Shown: positions 10,181 to 19,244, counted from the stretch's first letter. The stretch: 36,140 bases of DNA from Alphaproteobacteria bacterium (GCA_021325315.1 JAJPHK010000086.1:1-36140); one strand, 5' to 3'. Translations and numbers: made by a program. Notes: generated by a model not told the origin, from the sequence alone.

Positions 10181-12403
10181 ATGAACGCGCCTTTCTCGCC
10201 TTCACGCAGGGATATCCTCAAAGGGACGAGCGCACTCGTCGTCGCTTTTTCGCTCGCAGGCTCGCGCCTCGAAGCATTCGCACAGAATGCGCCCGCTGCG
10301 GCGGCAAAACCCGTTACGCCCGATCAGGTCGATACGTTTCTTGCGATCGATGAAAAGGGCGCCGTCACGGTCTATGCCGGCAAGGTCGATCTCGGCACCG
10401 GCGTCCGCACCGCATTCGCCCAGATGATCGCCGACGAACTCGACGTTCCGTTCGAAAAAGTCAGCGTCATCGAAGGCGATACTGCGCTCACGCCCGATCA
10501 GGGTCCGACTTACGGCAGCCAGTCGATCCAAAACGGCGGCGTGCAGATCCGCCAGGCGGCGGCAACGGCCAAAGCCGCGCTGCTCGAGGAAGCCGCGAAG
10601 CGGCTAAACGTCGCGAAAGAGGATTTGATCGTGACGAATGGCGCCATCGGCGCCCGGTCGAGCAACCAGACCGTGACCTATGGCGAGCTGATCGGCGGCA
10701 AGCAATTTATGCTCAAGCTCGATCCTGCGGCGCCTACGAAAAAGGCCGCCGACTATAAGCTCGTCGGCAAGCCGATTCCCCGTCTTGACGTTCCCGGCAA
10801 GATCACCGGCGCATTCACCTACATGCAGGATTTTCGCGTTCCCGGTATGTTGCACGGCCGGGTCGTGCGTCCGCCGGCGCTCGGCGCGAAGCTCACCAAT
10901 GTTGATGAATCGTCGGTCAAGCAGATTCCCGGCGTGAAGGTCGTTCGCGAGGGGGATTTCCTCGCGGTGGTCGCCGACAACGAATGGAACGCGGTTCGTG
11001 CCGCGCGCGAACTGAAATCCTCCTGGTCGAAATCGGAAACTTTGCCTGACGAGAAGAAGCTCTGGGAGCACGTCCGCAACACGAAAATCGTGAAGGACGA
11101 TGTCACGAGCAATATCGGCGATACCAAAGCCGCTATGGCGGCGGAAGGAAGGAAGCTTTCAGCCACCTACGATTTCGCCATTCACACCCACGGTTCGATC
11201 GGACCGTCCTGCGCAATCAGCGAATTCAAGGACGGGAAGCTCACGTGCTGGTCGGCGTCGCAAGCAACCCACAATTTGCGCAAGCAGCTTGCGAAGATGT
11301 TTTCGATGCCGCTCGACGACGTGCGCTGCATCTATATCGACGGCTCCGGCTGTTACGGCCGAAACGGCCACGAAGACGCGGCCGCCGATTCCGCGCTGCT
11401 CGCGAAGATCACGGGCAAGCCCGTGCGCGTGCAGTGGTCGCGCGCCGACGAGCACGGCTGGGATCCGAAGGGGCCGCCGACATTGATCGACCTGCGCGCC
11501 AATCTCGACACCGCCGGTCAAGTTACTGCGTGGGAAGCGGACTTCTTTATCCCGCAAGGCGCGGCCGGCATGGTCGAGTTGGTCGCCGCTTCTCTTTCCA
11601 ACATGCCGACAGATACGGCGCTTTCACCCGGCGGCATCGTGCAGGATTCTGCGATCGGTTATAAATTTCCCAACATCAAAACGGTTTGCCGCCGGCTGGA
11701 AACCACGCCGTTCCGTCCGTCCTGGATCAGGACGCCCGGACGCATGCAGAATACGTTTGCAAACGAGTGCTTCCTCGACGAAATCGCGGCGGCGTTGAAT
11801 GTCGATCCGCTGGAGCTGCGTATCAAATACACCGATCCAGCCGACACACGCGGCCTCGAAACCTTGAAGCGGCTTGAAAAGCTCTCGAAGTGGGAGAGGC
11901 GGCCGTCTCCGCAGAAGAACGTCACCGGCAACGTTGTGAAGGGCCGCGGCGTGAGTTACGTGAAATACGAACTCGTCCGCACCTATGTCGGCGCCGTGGC
12001 GGAGGTCGAAGTCGACCGTACAACGGGCGATATCCGGGTTACGAAGTTCTATGTCGTCCATGATTGCGGACAGATCATCAACCCAGCCGGCGTCGAAGCG
12101 CAGATCGAAGGTAATGTGATTCAGACCGTGAGCCGCACGCTCAAGGAAGAGGTCACCTTCGACCGCAGCATGATCACGAGCCTCGATTGGGCGAGCTATC
12201 CCATTCTCAGGTTTCCAGAAGTCCCCGAGATCGTGATCGAGCTGATCGATCAGCCTGCCGAGAAGCCTTGGGGCGCGGGCGAGCCGACGGCCGCTGTCGT
12301 GCCTTCGGCGATTTCGAACGCCGTCTTCGACGCGACCGGCGCGCGGCTTCGGTCGGTGCCGTTCAAGCGCGATAAAGTGAAAACGGCGCTGCAATCGGCT
12401 TGA
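10181..12403 (+). CDS. Tat-exported molybdopterin-binding hydroxylase large subunit (IorB/nicotinate dehydrogenase-like)
   Basis: 740 residues. The start at 10181 is chosen over an upstream in-frame start because it has GGGAGGAAGCC just before it and begins a clean twin-arginine signal: SRRDILKG, a hydrophobic stretch, then a cleavage region near AFAQN. The body has the aldehyde oxidase/xanthine dehydrogenase Mo-cofactor domains. The C-terminal GAGEPTA contains the Glu that acts as base in this family. Partners are the [2Fe-2S] protein and tri-haem cytochrome upstream. This single-chain, Tat-exported type matches isoquinoline 1-oxidoreductase beta and periplasmic aldehyde or nicotinate dehydrogenases, which hydroxylate N-heterocycles or aldehydes with water as oxygen source. 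The substrate cannot be read from sequence. Confidence 0.92.
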   Translation: MNAPFSPSRRDILKGTSALVVAFSLAGSRLEAFAQNAPAAAAKPVTPDQVDTFLAIDEKGAVTVYAGKVDLGTGVRTAFAQMIADELDVPFEKVSVIEGDTALTPDQGPTYGSQSIQNGGVQIRQAAATAKAALLEEAAKRLNVAKEDLIVTNGAIGARSSNQTVTYGELIGGKQFMLKLDPAAPTKKAADYKLVGKPIPRLDVPGKITGAFTYMQDFRVPGMLHGRVVRPPALGAKLTNVDESSVKQIPGVKVVREGDFLAVVADNEWNAVRAARELKSSWSKSETLPDEKKLWEHVRNTKIVKDDVTSNIGDTKAAMAAEGRKLSATYDFAIHTHGSIGPSCAISEFKDGKLTCWSASQATHNLRKQLAKMFSMPLDDVRCIYIDGSGCYGRNGHEDAAADSALLAKITGKPVRVQWSRADEHGWDPKGPPTLIDLRANLDTAGQVTAWEADFFIPQGAAGMVELVAASLSNMPTDTALSPGGIVQDSAIGYKFPNIKTVCRRLETTPFRPSWIRTPGRMQNTFANECFLDEIAAALNVDPLELRIKYTDPADTRGLETLKRLEKLSKWERRPSPQKNVTGNVVKGRGVSYVKYELVRTYVGAVAEVEVDRTTGDIRVTKFYVVHDCGQIINPAGVEAQIEGNVIQTVSRTLKEEVTFDRSMITSLDWASYPILRFPEVPEIVIELIDQPAEKPWGAGEPTAAVVPSAISNAVFDATGARLRSVPFKRDKVKTALQSA

Positions 12404-12415
12404 TCGGCAGCGCCG
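12384..12415 (-). terminator. Intrinsic terminator of the leftward catabolic operon, overlapping the Mo-hydroxylase stop codon
   Basis: A perfect 9-bp inverted repeat, CGGCGCTGC (12384-12392) and GCAGCGCCG (12407-12415), encloses a 14-nt loop. Read leftward, the stem is followed by TTTTCACTTT, a T-rich tail, so it fits a Rho-independent terminator about 25 nt after the binding protein stop. Read rightward it lacks a T tract, but the stem could still slow transcription. It lies across the last codons and stop of the convergent Mo-hydroxylase gene. A second palindrome, ACCGGCCGGT, lies at 12424-12433. Confidence 0.6.
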
Positions 12416-12439
12416 CTATTCGCACCGGCCGGTTCGCTG

Positions 12440-13453
12440 TCAGCTTCCCGGGAGGTCGTGCACGGCGTCGATGAACATGTCCTTCCAGCTGCTGGGCGTC
12501 ACCGAGATCATTCCGGCGCGGCCCATATACTCGGCCATCATCCCGAGTTTCTGCGGCGTCAGCGTCCAGACATTCACCTTGTCGCGAATGATCTTCTCGG
12601 CTTCTTCAACCGAGATTTTCGAATTGTCGGCTTTCACCCACAACGCAGCCGCCGCGGCCGGGTCGTCGTGGATGAATTTTGTCGCCGCACGCGCCGCGGC
12701 GAGGAAAGCCTGCACGACCTTCGGCTCGCCTTCGTACAGTTTCGCCGTGCCCCACACGACAATGAAAGTGTGCGGCCCTCCGAAGACGTCGTAACTGTCG
12801 AGCACGCGGTGCACGCGCTTGTCTTCGAGCTCCCGGTACATGAAGGGCGCCGAAGTGAAATGCGCCGTGATGCCCGATTGCCCGTTCAAGAGCTGCGCGA
12901 GTCCGTCGGGATGACTGAGCGACACCGTCCATTTGTCGAGCCGGTGCGCTTCGCCTTTGCCCCACTCTTTCTCGGCCGCCATTTGCAGGATGATCGCTTG
13001 CAGCGCGACGCGCACGGCGGGAAGGGCGATGCGGTCCTTGTCGGTGAAGTCCCGGATCGTCTTCACGTTCGGATTGGTGGTGTTCAGCCACTGCGGCATC
13101 GAATTCAGCGCGCAGATACCCTTGATCTTGATGTTGTCCTTCGTGCGCGCCCAAGCGGTGATGAGCGGCCCCGAACCGCCCGACGCGAAATCGAGGTTGC
13201 CCGAGATCAGCGCCTCGTTCATCGGCGGCCCGCCGGTGAAGCGAACCCATTCGGTTTTGAGGTCGAGCCCGAGTTTCTTGCCTTCGGACTCGATCAGTTT
13301 CTTTTCCTCGATGATCGTGAGCGGCAGGTAGGAAATCCCGTATTGCTTGGCGAGACGCACCACACGCGTTTCCGCGCTCGCACTTGTGACGAAAAACGAA
13401 AAAACAAGTACCGCCGCCACGATCGTCCTTTTCAGTCGAACGCCTGTTTTCAT
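12440..13453 (-). CDS. NitT/TauT-family ABC transporter substrate-binding protein (orphan, last gene of operon)
   Basis: 337 residues with an N-terminal signal peptide (basic start, hydrophobic core, SASAET cleavage region), so it should be periplasmic. The mature protein reads as a family-type binding protein of nitrate/sulfonate/taurine transporters (YGISYLPLTIIEE, ASGGSGPL, HFTSAPF). It is very similar along its whole length to the binding protein at 33841-34860; many stretches such as GPPMNEAL and GKKLGLD are identical. No permease or ATPase lies beside it, so it may serve the second transporter or another one. A GGGAGGG lies 5 nt before the ATG. It is the last gene of the leftward operon, 42 nt after the SDR gene, and a terminator follows. 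The ligand is unknown. Confidence 0.93.
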   Translation of the reverse strand: MKTGVRLKRTIVAAVLVFSFFVTSASAETRVVRLAKQYGISYLPLTIIEEKKLIESEGKKLGLDLKTEWVRFTGGPPMNEALISGNLDFASGGSGPLITAWARTKDNIKIKGICALNSMPQWLNTTNPNVKTIRDFTDKDRIALPAVRVALQAIILQMAAEKEWGKGEAHRLDKWTVSLSHPDGLAQLLNGQSGITAHFTSAPFMYRELEDKRVHRVLDSYDVFGGPHTFIVVWGTAKLYEGEPKVVQAFLAAARAATKFIHDDPAAAAALWVKADNSKISVEEAEKIIRDKVNVWTLTPQKLGMMAEYMGRAGMISVTPSSWKDMFIDAVHDLPGS

Positions 13454-13495
13454 GATTCCCTCCCCATCAGTTTATTGTTTTTTTTGAGCCTTGCT

Positions 13496-14239
13496 TTATG
13501 TCGTCAGAATACCTCCGTCGACCGGTATCGTCGCCCCTGTAATGAAGCTCGCACGATCGGAAGCGAGAAAAACCGCGAGATCGGCGATGTCCGACAGTGA
13601 CGCCAGCCGGCCGAGCGGAATCCGCGCGAGAATTCTCTTGAGTGCCTCGTCCGTGAGCAATTTGTGCGTCATCGCCGTATTGACGATCGCGGGCGCAATG
13701 GCATTCACCGTGATCTTGTCCGGCCCGAGCTCGCGCGCGAGTCCTTTGGTCAGGGCTACGACTCCTGCCTTTGTCGCGGCATAAAGCGTGTTGCCGACCG
13801 AGCCTCCGCCACGCTCCGCCGAGACGGAGGCGATGTTGATGATGCGGCCGGAGTGTCGCTGTTTCATTGCGGGAATCGCCGCCTTCACGCAGTACACAAT
13901 GCCGGCGAGATTTACTTGCGAAACGCGCTCCCACTCCTTGGCCGGAAGATCGGCAACGGGGCCCGTCGACAATAAGCCTGCCGCATTGACGAGAATATCG
14001 ATATGGCCGTGTTTCGCCGCGATTTTTTCGAATGCGCTCGCCACCGCATCGGCATCGCCCACGTCGAGGGCGATTGATTTTGCACGAAGCGATGCCGCTG
14101 TCTTTTCGGCCGCATTTCGATCCCGATCAACGATGCAAAGTTTGCAGCCCTCCGCCGCGAGGGCGCGGGCAATCGCCTCACCGATACCCGAAGCGGCGCC
14201 GGTGACGACCGCGATGCGATCCTTCAGGTTCAGTTCCAT
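13496..14239 (-). CDS. SDR-family NAD(P)-dependent oxidoreductase (FabG-like)
   Basis: 247 residues, the classical short-chain dehydrogenase length. The nucleotide-binding TGAASGIG is at residues 14-21, NAAG at 85-88, and the catalytic set is Asn110, Ser138, Tyr153 and Lys157. The C-terminal GATIPVDGG is typical. It would oxidise or reduce a hydroxy/keto group, probably a beta-hydroxy or beta-keto acid given the beta-keto acid cleavage enzyme two genes upstream. Asp38 in IVDRD at the end of beta-2 suggests NAD(H) preference. It sits between the MFS transporter and orphan binding protein genes with short gaps on both sides (31 and 42 nt). No clear Shine-Dalgarno is seen close to the ATG. Confidence 0.93.
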   Translation of the reverse strand: MELNLKDRIAVVTGAASGIGEAIARALAAEGCKLCIVDRDRNAAEKTAASLRAKSIALDVGDADAVASAFEKIAAKHGHIDILVNAAGLLSTGPVADLPAKEWERVSQVNLAGIVYCVKAAIPAMKQRHSGRIINIASVSAERGGGSVGNTLYAATKAGVVALTKGLARELGPDKITVNAIAPAIVNTAMTHKLLTDEALKRILARIPLGRLASLSDIADLAVFLASDRASFITGATIPVDGGILTT

Positions 14240-14270
14240 GGTGAACGCACCGCGGTCATCGATGCCTCCG

Positions 14271-15590
14271 TCAGCTCTTTTCGGCGTAGCTGTCGACGGC
14301 CATGTCGCGTTTATGCGACTCGGTCATCAAGTAGACCGAGAGCGCACTGATGATGCTGACGGCCAGTACATAGAGACAGATCAGCCACGGTTTTCCGCCG
14401 CCGAGCGGCAGCAATGCCGTCGCAATGATCGGCGTGAGGCCACTCGCGAAGATTCCCGAGAATTGATAGACGAACGAAATCCCTGTGTAGCGCACACGGG
14501 TATCGAACAATTCCGAAAAAAGCGCCGCCTGCGGGCCATAAACCGCCGGATAAATAATCGCGAACGGGATTGTGATCGCGATCCAGATCAGGATCGGGGA
14601 GAGCGTTTGCATCAGCCAAAACGCCGGAAATGTCAGTATCCCGATCAGGAGGCCGCCGATGGCGAACAGACGGCGCCGGCCGACCTTATCCGAAATATTT
14701 CCGTAGAACGGCAGCATGACGATCATCAGCGCCGACGAAATCATCACGCCGGCGAGCGCCGTCTGGCGCGGAAGCTGCAAGGTGCCCGCAACATAGCCGA
14801 CGATGAACACGCCGTAGATATTGAAGGTCACGCCTTCGATGTAGCGCGCGCCCAGGCCAAGCAGCGTGTTCTTGCCGTGCGTCTTGAAAAGGTCGAGGAC
14901 CGGCACGGCGGCTACCTTCTTCTCCTGCTTGATGCGATTGAAGGCGGGGGTCTCGAGAACCTTGAGACGGATATAGAGGCCGATAACGATCAGGATCGCG
15001 CTGACCAGAAAGGCGATGCGCCACCCCCACGCGAAAAACTTGTCCTCCGGCAGATAGGAGAGGAAGTAGACCATGCCGGAGCTGAGCAGGAGTCCCGCCG
15101 GAACGCCGACTTGCGGCCAGCTTCCATAGAAGCCGCGGCGGCCCGTAGGCGAATGTTCGACCGCCATCAGCACAGCTCCTCCCCATTCGCCGCCCAGCCC
15201 GAAACCCTGGCTGATGCGCAGCACCAAAAGCATGATGGGCGCCCAGATGCCCACTTGCGCGTAAGTCGGAAGCAGGCCGATCAGGAACGTGGCAACGCCC
15301 ATGATCAAGAGCGTGAGGATGAGCACAGCCTTGCGGCCGATTCGATCTCCGAAGTGGCCGAAAACCACTCCGCCGATGGGGCGCGCGATGAATCCGACGA
15401 AAAAGGTTATGTAAGCGAGCAGCGTTCCGACAAGCGGATCGTAGTTTGGAAAAAAAAGCTTGTTGAGCGCGAGCGGCGTGACTACGCCGTAGAGAAAAAA
15501 ATCGTACCATTCGATCGTCGTGCCGACTGCGCTCGCGAACGCGACTGTTGCAGGTGAAATTTTCTCATCGCCCTTTGCATCTCTCACCAT
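14271..15590 (-). CDS. MFS transporter, metabolite:H+ symporter (MHS) type
   Basis: 439 residues with about 12 hydrophobic segments, so an inner-membrane protein. The cytoplasmic loop motif GDRIGRKAVL after the second helix, and the N-terminal TTIEWYDFFLYG, are hallmarks of the MHS group (ShiA, KgtP, ProP relatives), which bring in organic acids with protons. It lies between the beta-keto acid cleavage enzyme and the SDR in the same leftward operon, so it probably imports the acid that the operon degrades or an intermediate. The locus thus has both an MFS and an ABC uptake route. A GGGGAG lies shortly before the ATG. A very long open frame on the opposite strand here is only a shadow of this gene. 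Confidence 0.93.
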   Translation of the reverse strand: MVRDAKGDEKISPATVAFASAVGTTIEWYDFFLYGVVTPLALNKLFFPNYDPLVGTLLAYITFFVGFIARPIGGVVFGHFGDRIGRKAVLILTLLIMGVATFLIGLLPTYAQVGIWAPIMLLVLRISQGFGLGGEWGGAVLMAVEHSPTGRRGFYGSWPQVGVPAGLLLSSGMVYFLSYLPEDKFFAWGWRIAFLVSAILIVIGLYIRLKVLETPAFNRIKQEKKVAAVPVLDLFKTHGKNTLLGLGARYIEGVTFNIYGVFIVGYVAGTLQLPRQTALAGVMISSALMIVMLPFYGNISDKVGRRRLFAIGGLLIGILTFPAFWLMQTLSPILIWIAITIPFAIIYPAVYGPQAALFSELFDTRVRYTGISFVYQFSGIFASGLTPIIATALLPLGGGKPWLICLYVLAVSIISALSVYLMTESHKRDMAVDSYAEKS

Positions 15591-15619
15591 GTTTCACTCC
15601 CCGTTTGTTTCCCCCGGTG

Positions 15620-16450
15620 TCAGGCCGCGGGCAGTTGCAGTATTTTTCTCGCTTCCGCCGGGCTTGCCGGATGGCGCCCGTATTTCCCGCAGAGATCGGC
15701 GACTCGTTGCACGAGCTCGGCGTTGCTCTTCGCGAGGCGGTCCTTGTCGAATTTGATGTTGTCCTCGATGCCGGTGCGGACATGGCCGCCAAGTTCCAGG
15801 CACCAGTGATTGATCTCGAGCTGTGAACGGCCGATCCCCGCCGCCGACCACGTTGCGTCCGGCATCAATTCTTTCAGTTCGGAGACCAAAAATTCCAGAA
15901 GCTTGCGGCGCGGCGGCAGTGCGTTCGGAATGCCCATCACGAATTGCACTTGGCACGGCCGTTTCAGGAGCCCGCGGTCGGCCATCGTCCTCGCGTTATA
16001 GAGCATCGCGGCGTCAAACACCTCGATCTCAGGCTTGACGTTGTTCTCAAGCATCGACTTCGCGAGATTTTCGACGAGCTCCGGTGTGTTTTCGTAGATA
16101 ATTTTCGCGAAGTTGACCGAGCCGGTCGCAAGCGAAGCCATGTCGGGCTTCAGATGCAGCATGCTGCCGCGTTGGTTTTGATCGCGGCCGCGGCCGCCCG
16201 TGGAGAACTGCACGATCATTCCGGGGCAGTGCTTTTTGATCCCTTCTTGCACTTCCGCGAATAGTTTCGGATCCGAGCTCGGGCTTTCGTCCGGATTGCG
16301 CACGTGAATATGCGCGACCGTCGCCCCCGCCTCGAACGCTTCGTGCGTGGATTCGATTTGTTCCGAAGGCGTGACAGGGACCGCGGGCGTATCCGCCTTG
16401 CGGGGAACGGCGCCGGTGATCGCTACGGTGATGATTGCAGGTGTGGTCAT
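15620..16450 (-). CDS. Beta-keto acid cleavage enzyme (BKACE/Kce, DUF849 family)
   Basis: 276 residues. The family fingerprint is clear: VAHIHVRNPDESPSSD with zinc-binding His47 and His49, QFSTGGRG in the middle, and ELGGHVRTGIEDN near the C-terminus. Members of this TIM-barrel family condense a beta-keto acid with acetyl-CoA and split it into acetoacetate plus an acyl-CoA. The best-known substrate is 3-keto-5-aminohexanoate, but the family covers many beta-keto acids, so the exact substrate here is open. The start overlaps the carboxyltransferase-like gene by 4 nt (ATGA), which ties the two functions together. It is followed by the MFS gene after 29 nt. Confidence 0.93.
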   Translation of the reverse strand: MTTPAIITVAITGAVPRKADTPAVPVTPSEQIESTHEAFEAGATVAHIHVRNPDESPSSDPKLFAEVQEGIKKHCPGMIVQFSTGGRGRDQNQRGSMLHLKPDMASLATGSVNFAKIIYENTPELVENLAKSMLENNVKPEIEVFDAAMLYNARTMADRGLLKRPCQVQFVMGIPNALPPRRKLLEFLVSELKELMPDATWSAAGIGRSQLEINHWCLELGGHVRTGIEDNIKFDKDRLAKSNAELVQRVADLCGKYGRHPASPAEARKILQLPAA

Positions 16451-17898
16451 GCTATTGTTTTGCTGCGTTGGATGAAGTGAAAGGATCGGATGCCGGGCCT
16501 GAGCGCCACTTCCTTGAGAAGGGTGACGAGCGGGGTCGAGGCGAGGGGATAGTTCGTGTTGATGGGGCCTGCTGCCTTGAGCGCCTTGTATTCCTTGTCG
16601 GAATAGAACGCGGCGAGCAGCAAATCGTCGTCGGAGGCGAACGGACCGCGCTCCCGGCGCACTCTTGGAATTCCCGGCTCCAACAAATCGCCGGGCCGCG
16701 CCTTTGTCGGCTCGGCGCCCTGGGTGATGCGATCGAAGAGATTCGGATCGATCGGCCCTGCGATCTCACCGTAGTAGCCGAGCACGTATTTCCGGACTTC
16801 GTCCGGAACGGTCGCATAGCGTTCCTTGCCCATGACGTTCAGCACCGCCTGCGTCATGACAAATTGCGCAAACGGGCTCACGATGATCGGATAGCCGAGA
16901 TCGCAGCGAACGCGCGCCGCTTCTTCGAGCACCTCCGGCAAACGATGCGCGAGCCCTAGCGGCGTGAGCTGCGATTTCAAATTCGAAATCATGCCGCCCG
17001 GCATCTGATGCTCGTAGTGGAATTCATCGTATTCGACGATTTGGCCGAGCGGCTTGTCCTCGCGTTTGGCGATATACCGCAAGCGCTCGGCGACTTCTTC
17101 GACCGGTGCAAGATCGACGGGAACATCGAAGCCCGCGCGCCGGGCGTTGCGTGTGAACCATTCGGTCGCGGGATGCGACGCGCCGTTGGCGAGCGGGGAG
17201 GTGGCGGTGTGAACGACATCCACGCCAAGCTCGATTGCGCGGCAAGCCGTATATGGGGCAAGCCCAGTCAGGCAATGCGAATGCAGATGGAGCGGTAGCC
17301 TGCCGCAGACTTTCTTAATGGCGGGTACGAGCGTTTTTGCCCGTTCCGGCGTCAACAGTCCGCTTGCATCCTTGATATAGATCGCATCGACGCCGAGCTT
17401 GATCAGCTCTTTCGTTTTGCGGGCATAGTATTCGTCGGTGTGAACCGGGCTCAGCGTGTAAACCACGCCGCCTGCCGTATAGAGCCCCACCTTTTTCGCG
17501 GCGCGAACCGGAACGATCATGTTGCGCATGTCGTTCAGCGCGTCGTACGGCGTGTGGTAGCGGATGCCGTTCGCGAAAATCCGCTCGGCCGTGAGCTCCA
17601 CGATATCGTCGGGAAAGAATTCGAAGGTGAAGAGGCTTTGACTCCGCGTCATCACGATCAGCGGGGTTTTCTTCACCCACCCGCTCAGGATGCGCATGCG
17701 CTCCCAAGGATCCTCGCGCAGATAGCGCACGCACACGTCGAAGACCGCGCCGCCCGCAAGATCGATCGCTTCAAAGCCCGCACGATCAAGCCGCGGCGCG
17801 AGATCGGCCATCATCGCGGTCGTTATGCGCGTCGCCCACAGGCATTGCGGGGCGTCGCGAAGCGTCACGTCAACGAGTTGGATTGTGCGTTTTTTCAT
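16447..17898 (-). CDS. OadA/PycB-like biotin-dependent carboxyltransferase without a biotin domain
   Basis: 483 residues from the ATG at 17898, which overlaps the biotin carboxylase stop by one base (TGATG). An upstream in-frame start at 17931 would lie inside that gene. The domain is the HMGL-like TIM barrel plus conserved carboxylase domain of oxaloacetate decarboxylase alpha and pyruvate carboxylase B. Asp15 in TLRDAPQC, Gln18, the candidate carbamylated Lys176 in IYIKDASG and metal-binding HLHSH (204-208) are visible, as is YEHQMPGG. Several positions differ from the usual family: TLRDGHQS becomes TLRDAPQC, HTHD becomes HSHC, and GGQxTNL becomes GGMISNL. It ends without a lipoyl/biotin domain; the carrier is probably the separate gene at 20209. 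The substrate is probably not plain pyruvate, but this is inference. Confidence 0.88.
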   Translation of the reverse strand: MKKRTIQLVDVTLRDAPQCLWATRITTAMMADLAPRLDRAGFEAIDLAGGAVFDVCVRYLREDPWERMRILSGWVKKTPLIVMTRSQSLFTFEFFPDDIVELTAERIFANGIRYHTPYDALNDMRNMIVPVRAAKKVGLYTAGGVVYTLSPVHTDEYYARKTKELIKLGVDAIYIKDASGLLTPERAKTLVPAIKKVCGRLPLHLHSHCLTGLAPYTACRAIELGVDVVHTATSPLANGASHPATEWFTRNARRAGFDVPVDLAPVEEVAERLRYIAKREDKPLGQIVEYDEFHYEHQMPGGMISNLKSQLTPLGLAHRLPEVLEEAARVRCDLGYPIIVSPFAQFVMTQAVLNVMGKERYATVPDEVRKYVLGYYGEIAGPIDPNLFDRITQGAEPTKARPGDLLEPGIPRVRRERGPFASDDDLLLAAFYSDKEYKALKAAGPINTNYPLASTPLVTLLKEVALRPGIRSFHFIQRSKTIA

Positions 17899-19244
17899 CA
17901 GTGCGCTACCCGAAGATTCTCCTCGATCCACCGGGTGTGAATTTCCGCCTGGCCGAATTCCCGCCGGTTCACGAGCTCCGCGTGGAATGGAACGGTCGTT
18001 TTCAATCCCGTCACTTGAAATTGCTCGAGCGCGAGCTTGGCGGTTTCGATCGTTGAAGCGCGGTCTTTGCCGCTCACGATCAGTTTAGCGAGCATCGAGT
18101 CGTAATAGGGCGGCACCGCGTAGTTTTCGTAGGCGTGACTGTCGACGCGGATGTTTTGTCCGCTCGGCGGCCGCCAGCGCTTCAAGGTGCCGGGCGAGGG
18201 CCGGAAATTCTGGCTCGCATCCTCGGCATTGACGCGAAACTCGATCGCGGCGTGGCCGTTCGAAAACATCGAGCCGAAGGAGAGCGGCTCCCCGGCTGCG
18301 ACCCGGAATTGCTCGCGGATCAGGTCCGTTCCGGTGACCATTTCCGTCACCGGATGCTCGACCTGGATACGTGTGTTCATTTCGATGAAGAAGAATTTTC
18401 CGCTCGCCGTGTCGTAGATGAACTCGATCGTGCCGGCGTTCACGTATTTTAGCGACCTGACGAGCGCGACTGCGGCTTCCGCCATTTCGCGGCGGGTTTT
18501 CTGATTGATGACGGGCGAGGGGGATTCTTCGATCAGCTTCTGGTGCCTGCGCTGCACGCTGCAATCGCGCTCGCCGAGATGGACGTAGTTTCCGTGTTTG
18601 TCGCCAAACACCTGAATTTCGATATGGCGCACCTGCGGGAAAAAACGCTCGAGATAAATCTCGCCGTTATTGAACGCCGCCTGCGCTTCCGCGGAAGCTT
18701 GATCGAACTGCGCCCTGAATTCCTCGGCGCGGTTGACGACCCGCATGCCGCGTCCGCCGCCGCCGCCGCTCGCTTTCAAAAGCTGGGGATAACCGATTGC
18801 GCCGGCAGCCGCTTCCGCCGCATCGGCCGAGGTGAATCCGCCTTCGGAACCGGGCACGACCGGAACGCCGATCGAGGCGGCGGCTTGCCGGGCGGCAACC
18901 TTGTCGCCCATCTGGGTGATGCATTCGCTGTTTGGCCCGATGAAATTCAGATCGTTTTCCGCGCATAGCTGGGCAAATTTCGCGTTCTCGGCGAGGAAAC
19001 CATAACCCGGATAGACGGCGTCGCATTTCGTCGCGACGGCGGTTTCAATCAGCGCCGCCGCGTTCAAATAGCTCGCTTTTGGCGGCGGCGGGCCGATGCA
19101 AACGGCATGATCTGCCGCCCAGCGATGCGCCGAATTCGCATCCGCAGACGAATAAACCGCAACGCTTTCCAGCGAGAGCTGCCGACAGGCGCGGACTGCC
19201 CGCAAAGCGATCTCACCACGATTGGCGATCAACACCCGGCGCAA
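17898..19244 (-). CDS. accC: Biotin carboxylase subunit (AccC-like)
   Basis: 448 residues, nearly the same as E. coli AccC. It uses ATP and bicarbonate to carboxylate biotin on a carrier protein. It starts LRRVLIANRGEIALR and carries the ATP-grasp glycine loop (SGGGGGRGM), the HIEIQVFGDK and ERDCSVQRRHQK motifs and the EMNTRIQVEHPVTE active site. The start is read as TTG at 19244, because GGGAGG lies 6 nt before it and the residues upstream match nothing in the family. The alternative ATG at 19304 adds 20 residues and has no ribosome site. It is the first gene of the leftward operon and overlaps the carboxyltransferase by one base. It probably works with the carrier protein across the divergent promoter. 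It may be a specialised paralogue of the housekeeping AccC. Confidence 0.92.
   Translation of the reverse strand: MRRVLIANRGEIALRAVRACRQLSLESVAVYSSADANSAHRWAADHAVCIGPPPPKASYLNAAALIETAVATKCDAVYPGYGFLAENAKFAQLCAENDLNFIGPNSECITQMGDKVAARQAAASIGVPVVPGSEGGFTSADAAEAAAGAIGYPQLLKASGGGGGRGMRVVNRAEEFRAQFDQASAEAQAAFNNGEIYLERFFPQVRHIEIQVFGDKHGNYVHLGERDCSVQRRHQKLIEESPSPVINQKTRREMAEAAVALVRSLKYVNAGTIEFIYDTASGKFFFIEMNTRIQVEHPVTEMVTGTDLIREQFRVAAGEPLSFGSMFSNGHAAIEFRVNAEDASQNFRPSPGTLKRWRPPSGQNIRVDSHAYENYAVPPYYDSMLAKLIVSGKDRASTIETAKLALEQFQVTGLKTTVPFHAELVNRREFGQAEIHTRWIEENLRVAH

Noticed and set aside
13788-15557. 589-codon plus-strand open frame opposite the SDR and MFS genes
   Set aside because: Rich in Arg, Asp, Glu and Gln, without domain motifs; both leftward genes under it have full catalytic or membrane signatures.
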